A stretch of 64,000 nt of DNA from an uncultured Blautia sp. (GCF_934371575.1 NZ_CAKRNY010000004.1:1-64000), one strand, 5' to 3'; numbered from the stretch's first letter, positions 35,110 through 44,488 are shown. Numbers and translations: made by a program. Notes: a model not told the origin generated them from the sequence alone.

Positions 35110-37206
35110 TTATTTCGCCTTGGCTGCCTTTTTATCCCCAAGAAAGCCAATAGATGTAACACAGATCAGCTTATCAAAGATCATAAACATGGCCGGTAAG
35201 ATAAACAGTACAACTACCATACTGATGATTGCACCACGGGCAAGCAGTGTACAGATAGAACCGATCATCTCAACCTGTGAATAGCAGGAAACACCGAAGG
35301 TTGCAGCGAAGAAGCTAAGACCACTGCTGATGATGGATGGCATGCTGGTCTTATGTGCAATGCTGATAGCTTCCTTCTTATCTTTGCCGTGCTGTCTCTC
35401 TCTCTGATAACGGGTGGTCATCAGGATCGCGTAGTCAACGGTAGCACCTAACTGGATGGCACCGATAACAATACTTGCAACGAACGGAAGACTGATTCCC
35501 TGGTAGTACGGAATAGCCATATTTACAAAAATCGCAAACTCAATAACCGCAACCAGAATGATCGGCAAGGAAATTGATTTGAAAATGATCAGGATGATCA
35601 GGAAAATCGCACCGATAGAAATCACATTTACACGAACCAGATCGGCATCTGTAGTATCCTGAAGGTCTTTCATAAGCGGTGCCTCACCGATTACCATCGC
35701 TGTATTATCGTATTTCTTTACTATTTCATCAATTTGGGCAAGCTGGGCATTCACCTCATCTGTAGCAGAACCATACTCAGAGCATACAAATGCAAGCTCA
35801 TACTGATCCCCTTTGAAAATCTTCTTCAGATCATTCGGAACCATGGACTCCGGAACAGTTGCACCAACCAGAGAATTCATACCCAGACTCCACTTCACAC
35901 CGTCAACCTTATCGATATCATTTAACATCTGCTGTTTCTGCTTGGAATCCATATCATTATCCATCATGATCATATGGATATTGCCTACTGCAAAGGTTTT
36001 CTCCAGCTCATCATTGGCAATGTTGCAATCCAGAGTGGACGGAAGGGATTCTGCAATATTGTAGTAAATCTGTGTATGGTTATTTCCATAAACAGCCGGG
36101 AACAGAAGCACCAGGAAAATCAAAGTCCAAAGCTTGTAATGCTTGGTAATAAATGCAGACGGTTTATCCAGTCTGGCAAAAAGCAGCTTATGCTGTGTCT
36201 TCTCGATTGGTTTGTCAAAAAACAGAACCAGTGCGGGAAGAACAGTTACACAACAGATAACACCAATGATAACACCCTTCGCCATTACAATACCAAGGTC
36301 ACGTCCAAGAGCAAAGGTCATAACACAAAGTGCGACGAAACCGGCAACTGTGGTAACAGAGCTTCCTGCTACAGATTTGAATGTATTGGCAATGGCATGA
36401 CCCATGGCACGATCCTTTTCACCAGGGAAACGCTTTTTATTCTCCTCGTAGCTGTTCAGAAGGAAAATGGAATAATCCATTGTAACACCAAGCTGAAGAA
36501 CTGCGGTAAGTGCCTGAGTAATATAGGAAGTCTCACCTAAAATAATATTGCTTCCCAGATTATAAAGGATTGCCAGTCCGATACTGAGCAGGAACAGAAA
36601 CGGCACAACGAAGGATCCGCTTGTCAGCTCCAAAACGATCAGGCTGAGCACCGCTGCAATTACAACGTAGATTGGCAGCTCCTGCATGGCAATGTTCTTA
36701 ATATCCGTAACAACACCTGTCATACCGCTAAGGAAACACTGCTCATTTGCAACCTTACGAAGCTCTGTAATAGCCTCCATAGACGTATCGGAAGAAGTGG
36801 TATTGTCAAACAGCACCAGCATCATGGTGGCATCACCGTTTATAAATACCTTTCTGTATTTCTCAGGGATCATCTCCACAGGAAGGGTGATGTCTGCCAC
36901 ATCATCATACCAGAGCACATCCTTTACATGCTCTACTTCGCTGAACTTCTCTTCCAGCTTCTGGACATCCTTCATATCCATGTTCTCTACGATTACCATG
37001 GAAAAGGCGCCCATTCCAAACTCATCAACCAGAATATCCTGACCTTTCACTGTCTCAAGGGTATCCGGCAGGTAACTTAACAGATCATAATTTACTCTCG
37101 TCTTAGCAATTCCGATCACAGACGGGATTACCAGCAAAAGTCCGATGAGCAGCACCAGAATTTTATGCTTGGCTATCCATTTTCCTACTTTGACCATTGA
37201 TGTCAT
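35110..37206 (-). CDS. MMPL/RND-family transporter
   Basis: 698 aa with two repeats, each an initial membrane helix, a large extracellular loop and a five-helix sterol-sensing-like block (GVTMDYSIFLLNSY in the first and GATVDYAILMTTRY in the second hold the proton-relay Asp residues). Firmicute members export lipids, peptides or drugs using the proton gradient. It is a single-gene unit under a two-operator promoter, suggesting TetR-type control of an efflux pump. The substrate is unknown. Confidence 0.9.
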   Translation of the reverse strand: MTSMVKVGKWIAKHKILVLLIGLLLVIPSVIGIAKTRVNYDLLSYLPDTLETVKGQDILVDEFGMGAFSMVIVENMDMKDVQKLEEKFSEVEHVKDVLWYDDVADITLPVEMIPEKYRKVFINGDATMMLVLFDNTTSSDTSMEAITELRKVANEQCFLSGMTGVVTDIKNIAMQELPIYVVIAAVLSLIVLELTSGSFVVPFLFLLSIGLAILYNLGSNIILGETSYITQALTAVLQLGVTMDYSIFLLNSYEENKKRFPGEKDRAMGHAIANTFKSVAGSSVTTVAGFVALCVMTFALGRDLGIVMAKGVIIGVICCVTVLPALVLFFDKPIEKTQHKLLFARLDKPSAFITKHYKLWTLIFLVLLFPAVYGNNHTQIYYNIAESLPSTLDCNIANDELEKTFAVGNIHMIMMDNDMDSKQKQQMLNDIDKVDGVKWSLGMNSLVGATVPESMVPNDLKKIFKGDQYELAFVCSEYGSATDEVNAQLAQIDEIVKKYDNTAMVIGEAPLMKDLQDTTDADLVRVNVISIGAIFLIILIIFKSISLPIILVAVIEFAIFVNMAIPYYQGISLPFVASIVIGAIQLGATVDYAILMTTRYQRERQHGKDKKEAISIAHKTSMPSIISSGLSFFAATFGVSCYSQVEMIGSICTLLARGAIISMVVVLFILPAMFMIFDKLICVTSIGFLGDKKAAKAK

Positions 37207-37233
37207 CTCCTTAATTCATTTCTTTCGTACTAT

Positions 37234-37292
37234 AGTATAACCCAAAATGACCAATAGTCAATATTATTTTTATCAAAAATGAAAAATAGTCA
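37234..37292 (-). promoter_or_regulatory. MMPL promoter with two operator-like dyads
   Basis: The promoter boxes are TTGACT (37256-37261) and TATACT (37234-37239) with a 16-bp spacer. Two 13-bp imperfect dyads of form TGA-n6-GTCA lie at 37248-37260, overlapping the -35 box, and 37280-37292, 32 bp apart (about three helical turns). The pattern suits cooperative binding of a TetR-like dimer. Confidence 0.6.
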
Positions 37293-37298
37293 TTTTTC

Positions 37299-39644
37299 TC
37301 AAAATCCGATTAAAACGCCGACAATTTTTACCAAAAATGCCGCAATCCAGGCGATCACACATTGTCCGATCACCACTCCTGCTGCCCATTTACCGCCCAG
37401 CTCACGCTTTACAGAGGCGATTGCCGCTACGCAAGGGGTATATAAAAGACAGAAGGTAAGAAGACACACTGCTGCCAACGGAGAAAGCACCTCCACCAAT
37501 GCCGCCGTGCTTCCAAACAATATGGACAATGTGGAAACCACGCTCTCCTTTGCCATGAAGCCTGTTACGAGGGCTGTGGAGAATCTCCAGTCCCCAAAGC
37601 CAAGAGGCTTAAATACCGGTGCAATAAATCCGGCGAGTACTGCAAGAATACTGTCTTTGGAATCAGTCACAATATTCAGATGCAGATCAAAGGTCTGTAA
37701 AAACCAGATCACAATGGTTGCCACAAAAATAACAGTAAAGGCTCTCTGAAGAAAATCCTTTGCCTTTTCCCAGAGAAGCTGGCCAACGTTTTTTGCACCT
37801 GGAAGACGATAATTAGGAAGCTCCATTACAAAGGGAACTGCTTCTCCCTTAAACATGGTTTTTCCAAAAATAAGTGCCATCAGGATTCCCATAATAATTC
37901 CGCCAAAATAAAGCGCTATCATTACCAGTGCGCCGTATTTCGGGAAAAAAGCAGCTGTAAAGAAAGCATAAATCGGAAGCTTTGCCGAACAGCTCATAAA
38001 AGGAGTAAGAAGGATGGTCATCTTACGGTCACGCTCTGACGGCAGGGTTCTGCTTGCCATAACGCCGGGAACTGTACATCCAAACCCTACAAGCATTGGG
38101 ACAATGCTTCGTCCGGAAAGTCCGATCTTTCGAAGGAGCTTATCCATTACAAAAGCAACTCTGGCCATATATCCGCTGTCTTCCAGAAGTGACAGGAAGA
38201 AAAACAGGGTGACGATAATCGGCAAAAAGCTGAGCACACTTCCAATTCCATTGAAAATACCGTCAATTACAAGAGAATGAAGCACGTTATTTACGTTCCA
38301 TGCAGTCATTGCCTGATCCACCACTGCAGTCAGCCAGGTTATTCCCATGTCAAGAAGGTCTGAAAGACCTTTTCCGATCACTCCAAAGGTCAGCCAGAAA
38401 ACCAGAGCCATAATTCCTGCAAAACATGGAATTGCTGTATATTTTCCGGTAAGCAGCTTATCCATTTGCTGGCTTCTCAAATGCTCCTTACTCTCATGAG
38501 GCTTGATTACCGTCTCATCGCAGACTTTTTCAATGAAATCAAAGCGCATATGGGCAATTGCCGCTGACCGGTCAAGTCCACGCTCTGTCTCCATCTGCTT
38601 CACAATATGCTCCAGAGTTTCCTTTTCGTTCTGATCCAGTCCCAGTTTCTCCAGAATCAGATTATCTCCTTCTGCAAGCTTACTGGCTGCGAAACGAACC
38701 GGAATATCTGCCTGCTGTGCATGATCTTCGATAAGATGCATAATTCCATGAAGACACCTGTGAACGGCGCCGCCATCATCGTTTGCATCACAGAAATCCA
38801 GACGTTTTGGTTTTTCCTGATATTTTGCCACATGGATCGCATGGGCTACCAGTTCATCGATTCCCTCGTTTTTCGCTGCTGAAATAGGTACTACGGGAAT
38901 TCCAAGTGCCTCCTCCATCTGGTTCACGCGTACAGAGCCGCCATTCTGTCTTACCTCGTCCATCATATTCAATGCCAGAACCATAGGAACATCCAATTCC
39001 ATCAGCTGCATGGTAAGATAAAGATTTCTCTCAATATTGGTTGCATCCACAATATTGATAATCCCTTTTGGATGCTGTTCCAGAATAAAGCTTCTGGTTA
39101 CGATTTCCTCGCTGGTATAGGGGGACATGGAATAAATTCCCGGCAAGTCTGTCACCAGAGTATTCTTTTTCCCGCGGATAATACCATCCTTGCGGTCTAC
39201 AGTAACTCCCGGGAAGTTGCCTACATGTTGACTGGAGCCGGTTAACTGATTAAACAGGGTGGTTTTACCGCAATTCTGGTTTCCTGCCAGCGCAAAGGTA
39301 AGAAGCTCACTATCCGGAAGGGGATGTTCATCTGCTTTTTCATGATATTTACCGCCCTCTCCAAGTCCGGGATGTGGAATTGCTTTCGCTCTTTCACTGT
39401 GTTTTTTTTCTTTTGCATCTCTTATATTATCAATTTCAATTTTCGCTGCATCTGCAAGGCGCAGGGTCAGCTCGTAACTGTGGATCCGTACCTCCACAGG
39501 ATCACCCATCGGCGCATATTTTACCATGGTCACATCAGCCATGGGAATAATTCCCATATCCAGAAAATGCTGCCGCAGAGCACCCTCTCCGCCAACAACT
39601 GTGACTGTGGCGGTTTTCCCTATTGGAAGATCTTTTAAGGTCAT
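37299..39644 (-). CDS. feoB: Ferrous iron transporter, FeoA-FeoB fusion
   Basis: 781 aa. Residues 1 to about 75 are a FeoA SH3-like domain (MTLKDLPIGKTATV), followed by a charged linker and the FeoB G domain (G1 GNQNCGKT from 121, G3 DLPG, G4 NMMD). The C-terminal membrane region contains the GATE motifs (FLSLLEDSGYMARVAFVMD, GFGCTVPGVMASRTL). It imports Fe2+. The start at MTLKDL has AAGAGG upstream; 19 extra in-frame residues would overlap the promoter region. Its upstream DtxR-like box implies iron repression. Confidence 0.95.
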   Translation of the reverse strand: MTLKDLPIGKTATVTVVGGEGALRQHFLDMGIIPMADVTMVKYAPMGDPVEVRIHSYELTLRLADAAKIEIDNIRDAKEKKHSERAKAIPHPGLGEGGKYHEKADEHPLPDSELLTFALAGNQNCGKTTLFNQLTGSSQHVGNFPGVTVDRKDGIIRGKKNTLVTDLPGIYSMSPYTSEEIVTRSFILEQHPKGIINIVDATNIERNLYLTMQLMELDVPMVLALNMMDEVRQNGGSVRVNQMEEALGIPVVPISAAKNEGIDELVAHAIHVAKYQEKPKRLDFCDANDDGGAVHRCLHGIMHLIEDHAQQADIPVRFAASKLAEGDNLILEKLGLDQNEKETLEHIVKQMETERGLDRSAAIAHMRFDFIEKVCDETVIKPHESKEHLRSQQMDKLLTGKYTAIPCFAGIMALVFWLTFGVIGKGLSDLLDMGITWLTAVVDQAMTAWNVNNVLHSLVIDGIFNGIGSVLSFLPIIVTLFFFLSLLEDSGYMARVAFVMDKLLRKIGLSGRSIVPMLVGFGCTVPGVMASRTLPSERDRKMTILLTPFMSCSAKLPIYAFFTAAFFPKYGALVMIALYFGGIIMGILMALIFGKTMFKGEAVPFVMELPNYRLPGAKNVGQLLWEKAKDFLQRAFTVIFVATIVIWFLQTFDLHLNIVTDSKDSILAVLAGFIAPVFKPLGFGDWRFSTALVTGFMAKESVVSTLSILFGSTAALVEVLSPLAAVCLLTFCLLYTPCVAAIASVKRELGGKWAAGVVIGQCVIAWIAAFLVKIVGVLIGF

Positions 39645-39704
39645 GTATATCAATCCTCTTTTCTCTTCGTTATTGATATTTTTTATCATTTGTTTTTGCA
39701 ATGG

Positions 39705-39735
39705 TTAGTTTATGCTAATTTTGTGACAATGTCAA
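39705..39735 (-). promoter_or_regulatory. feo promoter with DtxR-like iron box
   Basis: TTGACA (39730-39735) and TAAACT (39707-39712) have a 17-bp spacer. The dyad TTAG-n6-CTAA (39705-39718) covers the -10 box and resembles DtxR/IdeR boxes (TTAGGnTAGnCTAA). Iron-bound repressor would block transcription. Confidence 0.6.
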
Positions 39736-39753
39736 TATTATTGAGAAAATTTA

Positions 39754-39782
39754 TTGACAAACCTCTTCTCATCTGCTAGAGT
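39754..39782 (+). promoter_or_regulatory. mntP promoter
   Basis: TTGACA (39754-39759) and TAGAGT (39777-39782) are separated by 17 bp and read into the Mn2+ riboswitch. Confidence 0.65.
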
Positions 39783-39789
39783 TACGAAA

Positions 39790-40020
39790 TAAGGTTTCCC
39801 TGTGAGGGAGTAGCAAGCGTGCCAAGGAGTATTTAAGAACACTTTACTCTGCGCGTGGCAAGTCAACATACCGACCTGTGGATTTTTAAGATTATTTTTT
39901 GGTCTGGCTTGCATTAAATTGCGAGACTCATGTATAACGAGTGCTATACATGGAGTCTGTCCTTTTATAAGAATGTCTACGATCCATATATAGCCTGTGG
40001 TTATATAATGGGTCTTTTTT
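39790..40020 (+). promoter_or_regulatory. Mn2+ riboswitch (yybP-ykoY family) with two terminator-like hairpins
   Basis: The aptamer spans about 39790-39915. It has the GGGAGTAGC loop, the companion GTCAACATACCGAC segment, and the closing GGTCTGGCTTGC strand, which pairs with GCAAGCGTGCC near the start. Two hairpins follow: AGACTCATGTATA/TATACATGGAGTCT (39924-39958, then TCCTTTT) and GATCCATATATA/TATATAATGGGTC (39981-40014, then TTTTTT). Mn2+ binding should prevent termination and turn on mntP, as known for this family. Confidence 0.88.
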
Positions 40021-40061
40021 CATGTTTCGGAAGCCCAAAAATCATATGGAGGAATGAAAAA

Positions 40062-40646
40062 ATGAATTACAGTTTTATCTTCTTTCTCAACAGCGCTCTT
40101 CTTGGCGTCGGACTTGCCATGGATGCTTTTTCAGTGTCCCTTGCCAATGGTCTTCATGAGCCTAAGATGCGAATGAAAAAAATGTGCGGAATTGCCGGTA
40201 CCTTTGCCGCCTTTCAGGCCATCATGCCAATGACCGGATGGCTTTGTGTCCACACTGTTGTGGAATATTTCAGAACTTTTGAGAAGTTCATCCCCTGGAT
40301 TGCACTGATTCTCCTTGGCTTTATCGGCGGCTCCATGCTGAAAAACGGTATCTGCGGGACTGAAGAGAATGAAGAGATCCCCGGCGTTGGACTTAAGGCA
40401 CTTTTTATCCAGGGTGTTGCCACTTCCATTGATGCACTGTCCGTCGGCTTTACAATTGCAGAATATGACTGGCTTATGGCGCTTGTCTGTTCCGTCATCA
40501 TCGCTGCCGTTACCTTCTTTATCTGCATGACAGGTCTTTCACTTGGAAAACGATTCGGAACAAGGCTTTCCAATAAAGCAGATATTCTGGGCGGCATAAT
40601 TCTTATTGCAATTGGCCTGGAGATTTTCATCAGTAACATGTTATAA
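40062..40646 (+). CDS. mntP: Manganese efflux pump MntP
   Basis: 194 aa with six membrane segments. Its two repeats each carry a conserved Asp: GLAMDAFSVSLANG in the first and TSIDALSVGF in the second. It exports Mn2+. The start at MNYSFIFF has TGGAGG upstream. An in-frame upstream ATG would add 44 residues encoded by the riboswitch terminators and is rejected. The Mn2+ riboswitch upstream confirms the assignment. Confidence 0.96.
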   Translation: MNYSFIFFLNSALLGVGLAMDAFSVSLANGLHEPKMRMKKMCGIAGTFAAFQAIMPMTGWLCVHTVVEYFRTFEKFIPWIALILLGFIGGSMLKNGICGTEENEEIPGVGLKALFIQGVATSIDALSVGFTIAEYDWLMALVCSVIIAAVTFFICMTGLSLGKRFGTRLSNKADILGGIILIAIGLEIFISNML

Positions 40647-40689
40647 TTTCACCAGAAAAAATTTTTCTTTGCAAAAAAGGAGGACATTT

Positions 40690-41664
40690 ATGGTTTTACC
40701 AGTTATTTATTTCATCATTGGTTTGATCCTGCTAATCAAAGGCGGCGACTGGTTTGTGGACGGCGCAACCGGCATTGCACATCGTTTTCACGTGCCTGAG
40801 CTTCTGATTGGTGCAACTGTAGTCTCAATTGGTACTACTCTTCCGGAAGTTATGGTTTCTGCCACATCCGCAGTCGGTGGACACGGGGAAATTGCCTATG
40901 GCAACGCCATCGGTTCAATCATCTGCAACGTTTGTCTGATTGCAGCCCTTACCATTGCCATCCGTCCATCTGCTACAGACAAAAAGACTCTGAAGCTGCC
41001 AGTTTTCTTTTTCTTCCTTGCAGCTGCCTTCTACTCTGCAACAGCTTATATTTCCGGACATTTTTCCCGTTTCACAGGACTTATTCTTCTGGCTATGTTT
41101 GGCGCTTATATCGGAATCTCTGTTTACCAGATCACCCACAATCCGGCTCCTGCTGTTGTTTCTGCCACATCTGACAGTTCAGAGAAGAAGGACTCTTCTA
41201 TGTTAAAGGATATCATCCTGCTGGTAGTTGGAGCTGTTCTCATTGCGTTCGGCGCAAATCTGCTGGTAGACAATGGCACTATAATTGCCCGTGAGCTGGG
41301 TGTTCCGGAATCCGTAATCGCCCTTACCTTCGTTGCTCTTGGCACCTCTCTTCCGGAACTGGTAACTGCCATTACTTCCCTTACAAAAGGCCACGGAGCC
41401 CTTTCCCTTGGCAATGTTATCGGCGCAAACCTTTTCAATCTGGTGCTGGTAAGCGGTGTTTCCGCTGCTTTATCACCGTTTGACATTCCAGTGAGCAAGA
41501 CCATTGCCGGAATGAATTCTTCACTAGTTGTGGATATCCCTCTTATGCTTTTTGTCATGGCATTTCTTACTTTTCCTGCAATAAAGCGGGAAAAGCTTTC
41601 CAGGGTACAGGGAATCATACTTCTGATAATTTATGCTGCATTCTGTATCTACCAGTTTGCATAA
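40690..41664 (+). CDS. Ca2+/Na+-type cation exchanger (CaCA family, YrbG-like)
   Basis: 324 aa with ten predicted membrane helices in two inverted halves. The alpha-repeats are SIGTTLPEVMVS and ALGTSLPELVTA, the ion-binding signature of the family. AAAGGAGG precedes the ATG at 40690. It lies 43 bp after mntP with no terminator between them, so it may share the Mn2+ riboswitch transcript. That raises the possibility of a role in divalent metal stress. Confidence 0.92.
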   Translation: MVLPVIYFIIGLILLIKGGDWFVDGATGIAHRFHVPELLIGATVVSIGTTLPEVMVSATSAVGGHGEIAYGNAIGSIICNVCLIAALTIAIRPSATDKKTLKLPVFFFFLAAAFYSATAYISGHFSRFTGLILLAMFGAYIGISVYQITHNPAPAVVSATSDSSEKKDSSMLKDIILLVVGAVLIAFGANLLVDNGTIIARELGVPESVIALTFVALGTSLPELVTAITSLTKGHGALSLGNVIGANLFNLVLVSGVSAALSPFDIPVSKTIAGMNSSLVVDIPLMLFVMAFLTFPAIKREKLSRVQGIILLIIYAAFCIYQFA

Positions 41665-41670
41665 GTAAAT

Positions 41671-41733
41671 AAAAAGACGATATGTACAGCAGCAGAAAAT
41701 TTTTTCTGTCCACTAATACATATCGTCTTTTTT
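41671..41733 (+). terminator. Bidirectional terminator between the exchanger and arsR-type gene
   Basis: A 16-bp outer stem (AAAAAGACGATATGTA with TACATATCGTCTTTTT) encloses a smaller CAGAAAA/TTTTCTG hairpin. A and T runs on the flanks serve both convergent units. Confidence 0.85.
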
Positions 41734-41754
41734 ATTACTGTGCTCTCAGACTGC

Positions 41755-42126
41755 TCAGTCTTCCTCTATATGCTCACGTCCCTGGTCAATAATAGTCCGA
41801 ACATGCTCATCTGCCAGAGAATAAAATATAGATTTTCCATCCCTGCGGCTTTTTACCAGCTTATTCTGTTTCAGGATACGAAGCTGGTGGGAAATAGCTG
41901 ACTGGGTCATGTTCAGAGCCTTTGCAAGGTCACACACGCATACCTCCGCTTCAAAAAGTACAAACAGGATCCTGATTCTGGTAGAATCTCCGAATACCTT
42001 AAACAGCTCCGCAAGGTCGTACAGCTCATTTTCCTCCGGGAGGGTCTCGTTTACAATTTGCAGAAGATTTTCATGGACCTCACAGCAATCACAGATTTCC
42101 ACTTCTTTCTCTATGTCTTTTTTCAT
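41755..42126 (-). CDS. ArsR/SmtB-family metal-responsive repressor
   Basis: 123 aa winged-helix protein. The metal-site motif EVCVCDLA precedes the recognition helix (MTQSAISHQLRILKQ). The N-terminus carries a CDCC cluster as in CadC, and the C-terminal helix has an alpha-5-like DEHVRTIIDQGREH. These features fit Cd/Pb/Zn sensing. It is the last gene of the HMA-P-ATPase operon, 22 bp behind the ATPase, and probably represses it through the dyad at 44430-44451. Confidence 0.92.
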   Translation of the reverse strand: MKKDIEKEVEICDCCEVHENLLQIVNETLPEENELYDLAELFKVFGDSTRIRILFVLFEAEVCVCDLAKALNMTQSAISHQLRILKQNKLVKSRRDGKSIFYSLADEHVRTIIDQGREHIEED

Positions 42127-42148
42127 TCTGAATACCTCGATATCATCA

Positions 42149-44017
42149 TCAAAGATTTTTTACAAACAAAGTCCGGATCGCATTGAGCACTGCCAGCACC
42201 ATAACTCCTACGTCTGCAAAAATGGCTATCCACATATTTGCAATGCCAAGGGCACCAAGTACCAGACAGATCAGCTTCACACCGATTGCAAAATAAATAT
42301 TTTCATATACAATCCGCATACACTTCTTGGCAATGCGAATGGCTTTTCCAATCTTCAATGGGTCGTCATCCATCAGTACAACGTCAGCCGCCTCGATTGC
42401 AGCATCAGAACCAAGAGCGCCCATTGCAATACCAATATCCGCTCTTGAAAGAACCGGTGCATCGTTAATTCCGTCTCCAGCGAAGGCAAGCTTCTCTTTT
42501 TCAGACTTGTTTGCCAGAAGCTCTTCCACCCTGGAAACCTTATCCGCCGGAAGAAGCTCGCTGTAAACCTCTCCGATTCCAAGGTCAGCAGCTACAGACT
42601 CTGCCACTTTTTTTCCGTCACCAGTGAGCATAACCGTTCTTGTAATGCCTGCTTTTTTCAGATTCTCAATAGCCTCTTTTGCGTGAGGCTTGATAATGTC
42701 AGAAATCAGGATATGACCGGCATATTTTCCATCCACCGCCATATGGACAACCGTTCCTACATGATGGCACTCTTTGTACGCAATCCCCAGACGGTTCATC
42801 AGCTTCGCGTTGCCAGCAGCTACAGACACGCCGTCCACCTTTGCAATAACACCGTTTCCACCGATTTCCTCAATGTCTGTGACACGGCTGCGGTCAATTG
42901 GCCTGCCATATGCTTTCTGAAGGCTCTTGCTGATGGGGTGTGAGGAAGAACACTCTGCATATGCTGCATATTCCAGAAGCTTTGCATCCTCCATCTCACT
43001 GTGGTGGATTCCACTGACCTCGAATACACCCTTTGTCATAGTACCTGTTTTATCAAAAACAACAATCTTTGTCTGGGAAAGCGTCTCCAGATAATTAGAA
43101 CCTTTTACCAGAACGCCCTGATTGCTTGCACCACCAATTCCGGCAAAGAAACTAAGTGGAATACTGATCACCAGTGCACAGGGACAGCTGATGACAAGGA
43201 ATGTCAGGGCACGGTAGATCCAGTCTCCCCATTCCGGAGAAAGTCCCATAAACAGCATTCTGCAAAGAGGAGGAATAATTGCAAGTGCCAGAGCACTGTA
43301 GCAGACTGCCGGGGTATAATATTTCGCAAATTTTGAAATAAAGTTTTCAGATCTGGATTTCTTGGAGCTGGAGTTCTCAACAAGGTCCAGGATCTTGGAA
43401 ACAGTAGATTCACCGAATTCCTTGGTGGTGCGGATTTTCAATACACCTGTCATGTTGATACAGCCACTGATGACCTCATCTCCCACTTTTGCATCTCGTG
43501 GAAGGCTTTCCCCTGTCAGTGCGCTTGTATTTAATGTGGAATTTCCTTCTTCAATCATTCCGTCAATTGGAATCTTCTCTCCTGGCTGAACCACAATGAT
43601 AGTTCCAATCTCAACCTCGTCCGGGTCAACCTTCTCCAGCTTGCCATCCTGCTCAATATTTGCATAATCCGGACGGATATCCATCAGTTCACTGATATTT
43701 CTTCTGCTCTTTCCAACGGCATAGCTCTGGAAAAGTTCTCCGATCTGGTAAAACAGCATAACAGCAGTACCTTCCTGATAATCACCGAGAGCAATGGCAC
43801 CAATTGTGGCAACTGCCATCAAAAAGTTTTCATCAAATACCTGACGGTTCATAATTCCCTTAAACGCTTTTTTCAGAATATCATAACCGATCACCAGATA
43901 GGGGATCATGTAAAGTGCCATTCGAAGATAGCCCTCTACCGGAAGAAAGCGCAGCAAAACCAAAAGGACAAAGGCAATAATAATTCTGATCAATACTTTT
44001 TTCTGCTTCTTGTTCAT
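42149..44017 (-). CDS. Heavy-metal P1B-type ATPase (Zn/Cd/Pb exporter type)
   Basis: 622 aa. It has the TGE actuator loop (168-170), metal-site CPC (278-280), phosphorylated Asp322 in DKTGT, a SSHP motif and the GDGINDAP hinge. The P1B-2 pattern suggests Zn2+, Cd2+ or Pb2+ efflux. It begins directly at the first membrane helix and lacks the usual N-terminal HMA domain; a separate HMA protein is encoded upstream in the same operon. The ribosome site is weak and follows a GCCCTCAGGGC dyad. Confidence 0.94.
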   Translation of the reverse strand: MNKKQKKVLIRIIIAFVLLVLLRFLPVEGYLRMALYMIPYLVIGYDILKKAFKGIMNRQVFDENFLMAVATIGAIALGDYQEGTAVMLFYQIGELFQSYAVGKSRRNISELMDIRPDYANIEQDGKLEKVDPDEVEIGTIIVVQPGEKIPIDGMIEEGNSTLNTSALTGESLPRDAKVGDEVISGCINMTGVLKIRTTKEFGESTVSKILDLVENSSSKKSRSENFISKFAKYYTPAVCYSALALAIIPPLCRMLFMGLSPEWGDWIYRALTFLVISCPCALVISIPLSFFAGIGGASNQGVLVKGSNYLETLSQTKIVVFDKTGTMTKGVFEVSGIHHSEMEDAKLLEYAAYAECSSSHPISKSLQKAYGRPIDRSRVTDIEEIGGNGVIAKVDGVSVAAGNAKLMNRLGIAYKECHHVGTVVHMAVDGKYAGHILISDIIKPHAKEAIENLKKAGITRTVMLTGDGKKVAESVAADLGIGEVYSELLPADKVSRVEELLANKSEKEKLAFAGDGINDAPVLSRADIGIAMGALGSDAAIEAADVVLMDDDPLKIGKAIRIAKKCMRIVYENIYFAIGVKLICLVLGALGIANMWIAIFADVGVMVLAVLNAIRTLFVKNL

Positions 44018-44097
44018 ATTCTTTCACATGCCCTGAGGGCATGGCCTCCATTATGGTGCTGTCGCCGGCAAGCGACACATTCACTTAATTTGTTTGA

Positions 44098-44129
44098 ATG
44101 ACCGGACAGAGTACATCCTGTCCGGTCAT
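44098..44129 (-). repeat. Intergenic hairpin between HMA protein and P-ATPase
   Basis: A perfect 12-bp stem (ATGACCGGACAG with CTGTCCGGTCAT) without a T run. It may act as an mRNA processing or stability element giving the small metallochaperone higher expression than the ATPase. Confidence 0.6.
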
Positions 44130-44178
44130 TGTCTTACAGTTTACCCGGTGCCCAGCAACTGCTTTTCCCCATTGTTTC

Positions 44179-44397
44179 TTATAAAAAGATCTCGCAGTCG
44201 TCTTCTACCTTCTTACAGTTCTTCAGAACTTCCTGCATAACCGCCTTCGGCTCCTGTCCATCTTCAAACTCAACAATCATTTTCAGAGTCATGAAGTTTA
44301 CAGTTGCATCTTTAACACCTGCAGTGTTCTTTGCAGCATCTTCCATTTTGTTCGCACAGTTTGCACAATCAACATCGATTTTGTAGGTTTTCTTCAT
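44179..44397 (-). CDS. Stand-alone HMA-domain metallochaperone
   Basis: 72 aa ferredoxin-like HMA fold with the metal motif DCANCANKM. The Asp before CxxC is typical of Zn/Cd rather than Cu chaperones. It appears to replace the missing N-terminal domain of the P-ATPase downstream. AAAGGAG precedes the chosen ATG; a longer in-frame start would run through the operator. Confidence 0.9.
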   Translation of the reverse strand: MKKTYKIDVDCANCANKMEDAAKNTAGVKDATVNFMTLKMIVEFEDGQEPKAVMQEVLKNCKKVEDDCEIFL

Positions 44398-44429
44398 GGT
44401 AATGGTCTCCTTTAAAATGTTCTCTTTAT

Positions 44430-44488
44430 CATATGAACAATTATTCATATGTTTGAGTTTATTATAACATTTATCTTAAATCTGTCAA
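44430..44488 (-). promoter_or_regulatory. Promoter and ArsR-type operator of the metal-efflux operon
   Basis: TTGACA (44483-44488) and TATAAT (44461-44466) have a 16-bp spacer. The dyad CATATGAA-n6-TTCATATG (44430-44451) just downstream matches the ArsR/SmtB operator pattern, consistent with repression by the ArsR protein of this operon. Confidence 0.85.
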
